NCBI GenBank assembly: GCA_018266095.1
Contig: JAFEBC010000729.1
Location: forward strand, 1 to 13,292
Reading direction: 5' to 3'
Length of the DNA: 13,292 nt
Source: Deltaproteobacteria bacterium
GTDB lineage: Bacteria > Myxococcota > Myxococcia > Myxococcales > 40CM-4-68-19
Shown here: positions 1 to 5,240 of the stretch, piece by piece
Layout: the number at the start of each line of letters is the position of its first letter
Numbering within the stretch: the first letter of the stretch is position 1
Translations under genes and position numbers: made by a program
Notes under the pieces: generated by a model
Told to the model about the DNA's origin: nothing
The model's input: only the letters and a program-made list of their open reading frames with translations
The model's database searches: none

Positions 1-1
1 C

Positions 2-1240
2 GTTGCCCGTGTTGGTGCTGGTGGCCGCCCCGCCCGTCTGCGTCGAGGTCGTATAGATGTACATACCGACCGTGTCGCCGACGGCCGCCGCGATCTCGGG
101 CGCCGTGGAGAGGCCGGTGACCACGCCCTGCGTGTCGATGACCTGGCCGTTCGAGGCCGTGCCGAGCGTGGCCTGGTAGTTGAGCGTGGTGCTCGCGCCG
201 ACGCCCAGCGCCGACATGGTGCAGGTCACGACGAAGTTCGCGCCCACGGTGCTGCTCGTGCAGGGCGCCGTCGCGCTCGCCGCCGAGAAGGTCGCGGTCG
301 GCAGGCTCACCGTGTAGGTCAGCGTGGACGGCGTCGGCACCGTGCCGTTGTTGGTGACCGTGGCCGCGTACTTGATGACCGTGCCCGTGCCCACGACCGC
401 GGTGGTCGAGGTGCTGGAGCCGTTCGTCCAGGCGAGCGTCGCGCTCACGTCGGGCGCGTAGACCATCGAGGCCGGGACGATGCCCCAGCCGTGCAGGCCG
501 CCCAGGCCCGAGCCCGGCAGGCCGCTGGGCGTGCCCGAGGCGGCGATGAACTGCACGCCCTCCTGGCCCTCGTTCTCGTAATAGATGATCTCGAAGGGAT
601 AGAGGCCCGCCGAAGGGAAGGTGACGGTCGACCAGGTCTGCGCGGACGAGTCGCCGTAGCCGAACGACCGCGGCGCGTCCTTGGTCGAAGTGACCACCGT
701 CGAGCCGTTGCTGATGGCGAGCATGAAGCCGTCGTCCGAGCCGACCGTGAACGAGCGCGTGCTGGCCGCGCCGACGTTGATGTAGCCCGAGAAGCTCCAG
801 GGCGAGTGGTGGACGAGCGTGCCGGCCGCGAAGATGCCGACCATGTTGCCGAAGGTGGACGAGCTCGAGCTGTACTGGCCCGCGTCGATGTTGGTGGGGT
901 CCGTCCACGCGAGCGGCTTGCTCGAGGTCCAGCTCTGCACCACCGGCGGCGTGCTGGTGGGTGTCAGGTTCAGCATGGTCACCGCGCCGGCGACGGTCTG
1001 GATCTGCGTCGGCGTGCAGTTGCCGCCCGAGAGCTGATGGCAGGCCGTCTTGATGGCCGCGCCCTTGCCCACCGTGCCGGGGAGCGTGATGGGCGAGAGC
1101 GTGTCGCGGCTGCGGGTGGCGAAGCCCTTGTCGTTGCCCGTCGGCGTGCCGCCGCAGGAGGCCACGAGCATCGCGAGCGCGGGTGCTGCGAGGAGGGAGG
1201 ACATCCGGCGGACTGCTGCGAAGTGCGTCGGTGTGATCAC
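2..1240 (-). CDS. PA14-like domain secreted lipoprotein (3' end cut by window edge)
   Basis: Read on the minus strand, the frame is open from a GTG at 1240 to the left edge, 413 codons with no stop, so the C-terminus is missing. The N-terminus has two arginines (11-12), a hydrophobic stretch and a lipobox ending VAS-C29, so it should be an outer-surface or periplasmic lipoprotein. The GTG is preferred over an in-frame ATG at 1204 because GGAG lies 10 nt upstream and the signal peptide is then complete. Residues about 108-225 resemble a PA14 domain: an aromatic and glycine-rich beta pattern with a SDDGF motif near residue 168, the acidic pair that binds calcium in many PA14 domains. From about residue 258 a Ser/Thr/Ala-rich region reads like a DUF11 or CARDB adhesion-type beta domain (VIKYAATVTNNG). 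PA14 domains usually bind carbohydrate, so a surface adhesin or glycan-binding role is inferred. Two early cysteines (TACHQLSGGNC) may form a disulfide. Confidence 0.72.
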   Translation of the reverse strand, partial: MITPTHFAAVRRMSSLLAAPALAMLVASCGGTPTGNDKGFATRSRDTLSPITLPGTVGKGAAIKTACHQLSGGNCTPTQIQTVAGAVTMLNLTPTSTPPVVQSWTSSKPLAWTDPTNIDAGQYSSSSSTFGNMVGIFAAGTLVHHSPWSFSGYINVGAASTRSFTVGSDDGFMLAISNGSTVVTSTKDAPRSFGYGDSSAQTWSTVTFPSAGLYPFEIIYYENEGQEGVQFIAASGTPSGLPGSGLGGLHGWGIVPASMVYAPDVSATLAWTNGSSTSTTAVVGTGTVIKYAATVTNNGTVPTPSTLTYTVSLPTATFSAASATAPCTSSTVGANFVVTCTMSALGVGASTTLNYQATLGTASNGQVIDTQGVVTGLSTAPEIAAAVGDTVGMYIYTTSTQTGGAATSTNTGN

Positions 1241-1643
1241 GATTGGAAATCTCCAAGGACATCCCCCCGGACGTCGAGCGCGCTCTTGAGCAAGCTGCGG
1301 GCCAGATTTTTCTCAGTCGTCATGCCTCTGACGGGGCGTGAACGGCCGGGGTGTCGCCCCGCGGACGGGTGACAATTCCTGTCATCGGCGCCTCCCATTT
1401 CGGTCCTTTTGTGCGGAATTCGACGGTCGTGCGGCTTGACGCTCCCACTCTGTGGAACGACTTGCCCCAACGTGCGCCGAGGTGGTCGCGGGTGCGATCA
1501 CCGACCCCGACGTTGCGCAGCCGCGTGCCCGACTTGCGCGGGCCGGCGACCCTCACGTGCACGAGCTTCCCCGTTGCCGGTCGGACGGCGCCGTGCTACC
1601 TCGGTCGTCCGGCCGCGCACATCCATCGAGGAGCAACCCGCCC
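1241..1643. other. 403-bp divergent intergenic region with no supported gene
   Basis: It separates the left lipoprotein (-) from the first BMC gene (+). The BMC frame stays open upstream to an ATG at 1452, but those residues do not resemble any BMC protein and no ribosome site precedes that ATG, so I treat the stretch as non-coding. It should hold both divergent promoters. I see a TTGACG at 1436-1441 but no convincing -10 partner. A GG/GC pair resembling a sigma-54 site near 1452 has the wrong spacing. A short palindrome at 1370-1384 is listed separately. Confidence 0.5.
1370..1384. promoter_or_regulatory. Operator-like palindrome TGACA-N5-TGTCA
   Basis: A perfect 5-bp inverted repeat around a 5-bp centre (ATTCC) lies 260 bp before the BMC-T start and 130 bp before the divergent lipoprotein start. 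The size and spacing suit a dimeric regulator, but a 5+5 palindrome can easily arise by chance and no cognate regulator gene is in the window. Confidence 0.2.
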
Positions 1644-2261
1644 GTGTCCCAGACCAGCCTCCGCGCCTACGTCTTCCTCGACTCGCTCCAGCCTCAGCTC
1701 GCTGCGCACATCTGCACCACCTGCCGCGGGTACTTCCCGGTCCCCGGCGTGGCCTCGCTCTTCGTCGAGATCGCGCCCGGCATGGCCATCCACAAGGTCA
1801 CCGACGTGGCGCTCAAGGGCACGCGGGTGTTCGCCGGCACGCTGGTCGTCGAGCGCGCCTTCGGCATGCTGGAGGTGCACCACGAGGACAAGGGCGAGGT
1901 CCGCAGCGCGGGCGAGCTCATCCTCGGGCACCTCGGCGCCAAGGAAGGCGACCGCATCAAGCCGAAGGTCGTGTCGAACACCATCATCCGCGCCATCGAG
2001 CCGATGCACGCGATGATCATCGACAAGATCCGCTTCGGCTCGCTCATCGAGCCCGGCCAGAGCCTCTTCATCATGGAGACCGAGCCGGCCGCGTACGCCA
2101 TCCTCGCCGCCAACGAGGCCGAGAAGGCCGCGAACGTGCGCCTCATCGACGTCACGCCGTTCGGCGCGTTCGGCCGTCTGTACATGGCGGGCACCGAGAG
2201 CGAGATCGACTCGGCGTCGAAGGCCGCGGGTGACGCCATCGCGGCGATCGCGGGGAAGTAA
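1644..2261 (+). CDS. Tandem BMC-domain shell protein, gated trimer type (BMC-T, Haliangium T2/T3-like)
   Basis: A 205-residue microcompartment shell protein with two fused BMC domains, expected to form a pseudohexameric trimer; this class often stacks as two trimers with a gated central pore. The start is the GTG at 1644, 10 nt after GAGGAG (1628-1633), giving a protein that begins SQTSLRAYVFLDSLQPQLA, which from memory matches the start of the Haliangium ochraceum BMC-T2 protein. Domain 1 is about residues 5-100 and domain 2 about 101-205. The pair E70-R71 (VVERAFG) sits where the gating Glu-Arg pair lies in CsoS1D-like trimers. The C-terminal run YAILAANEAEKAAN followed by DVTPFGAFGRLY is highly characteristic. 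A CxxC pair (C24, C27) in the first helix is unusual. A terminator follows, and the other shell genes begin 2.2 kb downstream, so this gene is probably its own transcript. It would provide a large, closable pore for bulky substrates or cofactors. Confidence 0.93.
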   Translation: MSQTSLRAYVFLDSLQPQLAAHICTTCRGYFPVPGVASLFVEIAPGMAIHKVTDVALKGTRVFAGTLVVERAFGMLEVHHEDKGEVRSAGELILGHLGAKEGDRIKPKVVSNTIIRAIEPMHAMIIDKIRFGSLIEPGQSLFIMETEPAAYAILAANEAEKAANVRLIDVTPFGAFGRLYMAGTESEIDSASKAAGDAIAAIAGK

Positions 2262-2293
2262 GCGCGCAGTCCTATTCATCGTTCCAAAGCTCC

Positions 2294-2340
2294 CTGGCCG
2301 CGTCTCTCCTTCTGGAGGGAGCGGCCAGTTTGCTTCTGTT
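2294..2340 (+). terminator. Hairpin terminator after BMC-T
   Basis: An 8-bp GC stem, CTGGCCGC (2294-2301) with GCGGCCAG (2321-2328), encloses a second small hairpin (CTCC-TTCT-GGAG) and is followed by the T-rich TTTGCTTCTGTT. It lies 32 bp after the BMC-T stop and just before the antitoxin-like gene, so BMC-T transcription probably ends here. The T tract is interrupted, so efficiency is uncertain. Confidence 0.6.
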
Positions 2341-2342
2341 CC

Positions 2343-2498
2343 ATGGCCCGCATCGCCGTGGTGGTGTCCATCACCGACTTTGAACGACAGACGAAGCATC
2401 CAGAGCCGCTGGTGGACTTCCTGCGCCGCCCCGTCTTTCAGGCGCTGGGGAAGGTCATCGACCGCCCGGCCGCGCGCGATCGCGAGCACGATCTGTGA
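2343..2498 (+). CDS. Short Phd/VapB-like antitoxin remnant, N-terminally truncated
   Basis: A 51-residue frame from an ATG at 2343, too short for most gene finders. The first part (ARIAVVVSITDFERQ) matches the middle of Phd-type antitoxins, the segment that normally follows the 'GRPVAVV' strand. The end (LVDFLRRP, then RDREHDL) matches the toxin-binding tail of antitoxins paired with FitB/VapC toxins. The N-terminal 25-35 residues that normally form the Phd DNA-binding and dimerisation fold are absent, and the same frame upstream of 2343 does not encode them. No Shine-Dalgarno sequence precedes the ATG. The stop TGA overlaps the toxin start by 4 bp (GTGA, 2495-2498), the usual coupling in such modules. 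It may still neutralise the toxin but should not autoregulate, or it may be a remnant. The family call rests on sequence pattern only. Confidence 0.5.
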   Translation: MARIAVVVSITDFERQTKHPEPLVDFLRRPVFQALGKVIDRPAARDREHDL

Positions 2499-2911
2499 GG
2501 ACGCTGCTCGACACCTGCGTCATCTCGGAGTTCTGGAGGCCGTCTCCCTCGGAAGGCGTGGTGTCCTGGCTCGGCGGAATGGCCCCTGAGGATCTGTTCA
2601 TCAGCGTCCTCACGCTGGGCGAGATCCAGCGCGGAATCGCCAAGCTGCCTGCCGGGAAGAAGAGCCGCGAGCTCGCCGGGCTCCTCGACGAGCTGCGCGA
2701 GCGCTTCGAGGAGAACACGCTCGACGTCACCGCAGAGATCGCGCTGCGTTGGAGCGACTTGTCCGGCGAAGCGACCTGGAAGGGGCGCGCGCTTCATCCG
2801 ATCGACGGGCTCTTGTGCGCCACGGCACTCGCGCACGGGCTGACCGTGGCGGCGCGCAACGAGACCGGCTTCGGCCCGACGGGCGTGAAGCTCGTGAATC
2901 CGTGGGCCTGA
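2495..2911 (+). CDS. PIN-domain VapC/FitB-like toxin ribonuclease
   Basis: A 138-residue protein of normal length for FitB/VapC toxins, which cut RNA with a cluster of metal-binding acids. Visible are D6 (LLDTCVISE), E43 (SVLTLGEIQRGI) and D104 (HPIDGLLCATALAHG). The fourth acid, usually the D of 'RNxxDF', is glycine here (RNETGF, G125), so activity may be lowered or met by the neighbouring E123. The C-terminal GPTGVKLVNPW is typical of the family. The start is the GTG at 2495, overlapping the stop of the upstream antitoxin-like frame, which implies translational coupling. It lies on the same strand as the flanking BMC genes but behind the terminator of the first. Toxin-antitoxin modules move readily, so insertion into a BMC locus is a plausible origin. 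No microcompartment role is implied by the sequence. Confidence 0.87.
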   Translation: MRTLLDTCVISEFWRPSPSEGVVSWLGGMAPEDLFISVLTLGEIQRGIAKLPAGKKSRELAGLLDELRERFEENTLDVTAEIALRWSDLSGEATWKGRALHPIDGLLCATALAHGLTVAARNETGFGPTGVKLVNPWA

Positions 2912-2917
2912 GGGCGA

Positions 2918-3445
2918 CTACAGCGCCTTCTCCAGCACCTCGAAGATGAGGTCCGGCACCTTCGGCAATCCGAAGCTGTCGTCGCCATACGGCCAGGGCT
3001 TGGTCTCGCCCGTGAGCCGGTACCCGCGCCGCTCGTACCAGGCGATGAGCGCCTTGCGCTGACGGATGACGGTCATGTGGATCGACCGCGTGCCCCACTG
3101 CGTACGCGCCCACTCCTCGGCCGCGGCGAGCAGGCGTTTGCCGAAGCCCCCCGCCTGCAGCGTGGGCTCGACGGTGAGCATGCCCAAGTACGCGCCCTGC
3201 TCGCCGTGCTTCTCGAGGTGCACGCAGGCGAGCAGCCGGCCCTCGGATTCATGGACCAGGATGACGTTGTCGGGCGCGCCCATGGTCTTGCCGAGGCTCA
3301 CCGGATCGGTGCGCTGGCCGCCGAGCAGATCGGCCTCCGTGGTCCAACCTTTCTTGCTGGATTCGCCGCGGTACGCGGAGTTGACGAGCGCGACAAGGGC
3401 GTCGAGGTCTGCGGCGGTGGCAGGGCGGAGACTCAGTGTGGTCAT
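2918..3445 (-). CDS. GNAT family N-acetyltransferase
   Basis: A 175-residue acetyl-CoA-dependent acyltransferase of single GNAT fold. It opens TLSLRPATAADLDALVALV, the usual first strand and helix; the acetyl-CoA pyrophosphate loop is QAGGFGKRLL after the strand AYLGMLTVEP; the late motif AWYERRGYRLTGETKPWP is the common GNAT strand with its Tyr. The start is the ATG at 3445, whose first bases overlap the stop of the upstream gene (ATGA, 3442-3445); a longer in-frame extension would lie wholly inside that gene. It ends 6 bp from the PIN toxin stop, convergently. The substrate cannot be told; small-molecule amines or peptide N-termini are usual for this group. It is co-transcribed with the lipoprotein upstream, but no functional link is evident. 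Confidence 0.9.
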   Translation of the reverse strand: MTTLSLRPATAADLDALVALVNSAYRGESSKKGWTTEADLLGGQRTDPVSLGKTMGAPDNVILVHESEGRLLACVHLEKHGEQGAYLGMLTVEPTLQAGGFGKRLLAAAEEWARTQWGTRSIHMTVIRQRKALIAWYERRGYRLTGETKPWPYGDDSFGLPKVPDLIFEVLEKAL

Positions 3446-4329
3446 GGCGAAGGCTTGTCCGTGGTCGCGGCGTTGTGTCCGGCGTCGTGCTTGTCCTGCT
3501 CGTCGCGCAGGCGCTTGAACAGCTTGGCCGAACCGCCCTTCAGGTCGGCCTCCAGCGCGCTGACGTTCGCCCCGTGGAGCTGCAATCCCGAGAGGAACCG
3601 GCCCGTCGACGTGCTGTGCAGGGCGACCGAGAGCCGCTTGTCGTCGCCCTCGCCCGAGAGCTCGCCGGTGATGAGGTAGTCCGCGCCCAGCATGCGGCCG
3701 GTGTCGAGCTCGCACTGATCGACGCAATCGGACGGCGTGTAGCCCTGCAGCTTGAGGAGCACGCTGACGTTCTCGCGCGTCATCACTTGCAGCTCGGCGT
3801 CGGCGGCGGCGGTGCGCAGGACATCTGTGAGGAAGCTCGTGTCGGGGGTGAACGCCGGCTTCTCCTGATCCGGCTTGCGCAGCTTGAACTCCAGCACGGC
3901 GACGAGCGGCTCGGCCTTGGTCGCGGCCGGAAAATGCGACAGAGGCTTGCCTGCCGCTGTCTCCGCGCGGACCACTTCGTCGAGCGCCTTCGCCGTGGCG
4001 TCCACTCCCTCCTCGTCGTGCCGCTCCTGCATCACCTTCAGCACCTGGCCGTAGACGCGCCTCGCCGAGGCGAAGTCGCCACCGAGGCGGTATGCGCGGC
4101 CCGCGGTCGCTAGCGGCGCCGTCACTCCCGGAGGCATGTGGGCGCAGAACTCCTCGAGCTGGCGCCCGGCCTCGATGTAGGCGCCCGCGTGGAACGAGGC
4201 GAGGGCGCGCTCGATCATCCCCTTCTCCGCGTCAAACTCCCGCTTCGGGGGCGGCCCTTCGAGCTGCGCGGCAGGCTGAGGTGTGGCGCAGGCGGCGCAC
4301 GCCACCAGGAGCAAGGCAAACCATCGCAT
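3442..4329 (-). CDS. CsgG/TolB-like lipoprotein with N-terminal TPR-like region
   Basis: A 295-residue protein starting MRWFALLLVAC, a short lipoprotein signal with lipobox LVA-C11, so it should be anchored to a membrane facing the periplasm. Residues about 35-130 are helical with TPR-like spacing (ALASFHAGAYIEAGRQL, then AYRLGGDFASARRVYGQVL). From about residue 148 (PLVAVLEFKL) the protein follows the CsgG/FlgO/TolB N-terminal pattern often seen in myxobacterial lipoproteins: a search strand, VMTRENVSVLLKLQG, a disulfide-like CVDQC, and GRMLGADYLITGELSG. The start is the ATG at 4329; upstream codons lack a signal peptide. No strong ribosome site is seen. A periplasmic scaffold or a sensor is possible, but no specific role can be assigned. 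It is divergent from the core BMC operon, with 132 bp between starts. Confidence 0.78.
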   Translation of the reverse strand: MRWFALLLVACAACATPQPAAQLEGPPPKREFDAEKGMIERALASFHAGAYIEAGRQLEEFCAHMPPGVTAPLATAGRAYRLGGDFASARRVYGQVLKVMQERHDEEGVDATAKALDEVVRAETAAGKPLSHFPAATKAEPLVAVLEFKLRKPDQEKPAFTPDTSFLTDVLRTAAADAELQVMTRENVSVLLKLQGYTPSDCVDQCELDTGRMLGADYLITGELSGEGDDKRLSVALHSTSTGRFLSGLQLHGANVSALEADLKGGSAKLFKRLRDEQDKHDAGHNAATTDKPSP

Positions 4330-4401
4330 GCCCAAAACGCTAGCATCGAATCGGCGCCCGCGGCGCGCGCACGGATCGCCCAAGGACACTGCGCGTTCTG
4401 C

Positions 4402-4430
4402 TTGCACCCCCTTCGGCTGCGTGCTACCCG
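4402..4430 (+). promoter_or_regulatory. Possible promoter of the core BMC operon
   Basis: TTGCAC (4402-4407) and TACCCG (4425-4430) lie 17 bp apart, 31 bp before the BMC-H start. The -35 box is good and the -10 box weak. The intergenic space between the divergent starts is only 132 bp, so the operon promoter should be within it. Confidence 0.35.
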
Positions 4431-4461
4431 TGACATCCCCTCATTCTGGGAGTTTGCGCGA

Positions 4462-4761
4462 ATGGCAGACGCACTGGGCCTCATCGAAACCAAGGGCTTT
4501 GTCGGCATGGTCGAAGCGGCCGACGCGATGGTCAAGGCCGCCAAGGTCGAGCTGGTCGGCTACGAGAAGATCGGCGGCGGCTACGTCACCGCGATCGTCC
4601 GTGGCGACGTCGCGGCGGTCAAGGCCGCGGTCGAGGCCGGTGCGCGTGGTGCCGAGCGCGTCGGACAGCTCGTCAGCGTGCACGTGATTCCGCGTCCGCA
4701 CGAGAACATCGACCTGGCGCTGCCCCTCGGCCGCGCTGCGGCGGCGGCCGCCAAGAAGTAG
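4462..4761 (+). CDS. Hexameric BMC shell protein (BMC-H)
   Basis: A 99-residue single BMC-domain protein that tiles into the flat facets of the shell. It begins MADALGLIETKGFVGMVEA and is, from memory, nearly identical through residue 80 to the BMC-H of Haliangium ochraceum. The hallmark helix is EAADAMVKAAKVEL (18-31), the pore loop is EKIGGGYVTA with G38-G40 lining the channel, and the conserved HVIPRPH spans 74-80. A short alanine-rich tail ends in KK. The start is the ATG at 4462 with GGGAG (4448-4452) 9 nt upstream. It is the first gene of a tight five-gene unit and should be the most abundant shell component. The small glycine pore suggests passage of small polar metabolites. Confidence 0.97.
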   Translation: MADALGLIETKGFVGMVEAADAMVKAAKVELVGYEKIGGGYVTAIVRGDVAAVKAAVEAGARGAERVGQLVSVHVIPRPHENIDLALPLGRAAAAAAKK

Positions 4762-4763
4762 CT

Positions 4764-4916
4764 GTGAACGGCCGGGCAAAGATCGGCCTCGCCATGTCCT
4801 CTGCCGGTGCGGCGCTGTGGTACTTCGCGCCCGCCGGCCTGCTCTTTCGCGCTGCCAGCGTGGGGCTGATGGGCTGCGGGGCGCTGTTCCTCGCCGTCGG
4901 CTTTCGAAAGGACTAG
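4764..4916 (+). CDS. Small two-helix membrane peptide in the BMC operon (unrecognised)
   Basis: A 50-residue frame from GTG 4764, 2 nt after the BMC-H stop and 3 nt before the BMC-P start. It is not a family I recognise. Residues 7-28 (starting IGLAMSSAGAALWYF) and 30-47 (AASVGLMGCGALFLAVGF) are two hydrophobic segments separated by a single Arg, with charged ends (RAK at 4-6 and RKD at 48-50), which fits a membrane hairpin with both ends on the positively charged, cytoplasmic side. An internal ATG at 4794 would leave about one and a half helices. The ribosome site is weak (AAGAAG in the end of BMC-H), so translation may be coupled to BMC-H. Support comes from exact packing between two genes and the coherent hydrophobic pattern; against it is only its small size. 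A role in tethering or positioning compartments at the membrane would be speculative. Confidence 0.6.
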   Translation: MNGRAKIGLAMSSAGAALWYFAPAGLLFRAASVGLMGCGALFLAVGFRKD

Positions 4917-4919
4917 GCC

Positions 4920-5207
4920 ATGCTCATCGGTCGCGTCGTCGGCACGGTGGTCTCCACGCGCAAAGAGGACGAGCTCAAGGGCTTGAAGTTCCTGCTCGTG
5001 CGCAACGCCGACACCGAAGGAAAGGCCACGGGTTCGCTGGTGGTCGCCATCGACGCCGTCGGTGCCGGTGTGGGCGAGGTCGTGCTCTACGCCTCGGGTT
5101 CGTCGGCGCGCCAGACGCGCGTCACCAAGGATCGCCCGGTCGACGCCACCATCATGGCCATCGTCGACATCATCGAGCACGAGGGCAAGCAGACGTACAC
5201 GAAGTAG
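4920..5207 (+). CDS. Pentameric BMC vertex protein (BMC-P, EutN/CcmL family)
   Basis: A 95-residue EutN/CcmL-type protein that forms pentamers capping the twelve shell vertices. It opens MLIGRVVGTVVSTRKEDELKG, the usual family N-terminus, and carries the diagnostic DAVGAGVGEVVLYASGSSAR and the closing PVDATIMAIVDIIE; from memory it matches the Haliangium BMC-P. The start is the ATG at 4920 with AAGGA (4908-4912) 7 nt upstream. Without this protein the shells would have open vertices, so its presence next to BMC-H supports a functional closed compartment. Confidence 0.96.
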   Translation: MLIGRVVGTVVSTRKEDELKGLKFLLVRNADTEGKATGSLVVAIDAVGAGVGEVVLYASGSSARQTRVTKDRPVDATIMAIVDIIEHEGKQTYTK

Positions 5208-5240
5208 TTCGTGCGCTTCGCGCGCAGCGAGGATTTGTTC

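Noticed and set aside
1453..1466. Sigma-54-like site TGGAAC...TTGCC before BMC-T
   Set aside because: The GG and GC elements are 8 nt apart instead of the required 10.
1452..1643. In-frame extension of BMC-T to an ATG at 1452
   Set aside because: The extra 64 residues resemble no BMC protein, no ribosome site precedes the ATG, and GAGGAG sits at the right distance from the GTG at 1644.
4900..4920. Treating 4762-4919 as an untranslated spacer
   Set aside because: An uninterrupted hydrophobic frame fills the gap almost exactly, with stop and start spacing typical of an operon gene, so I list it as a probable small gene.
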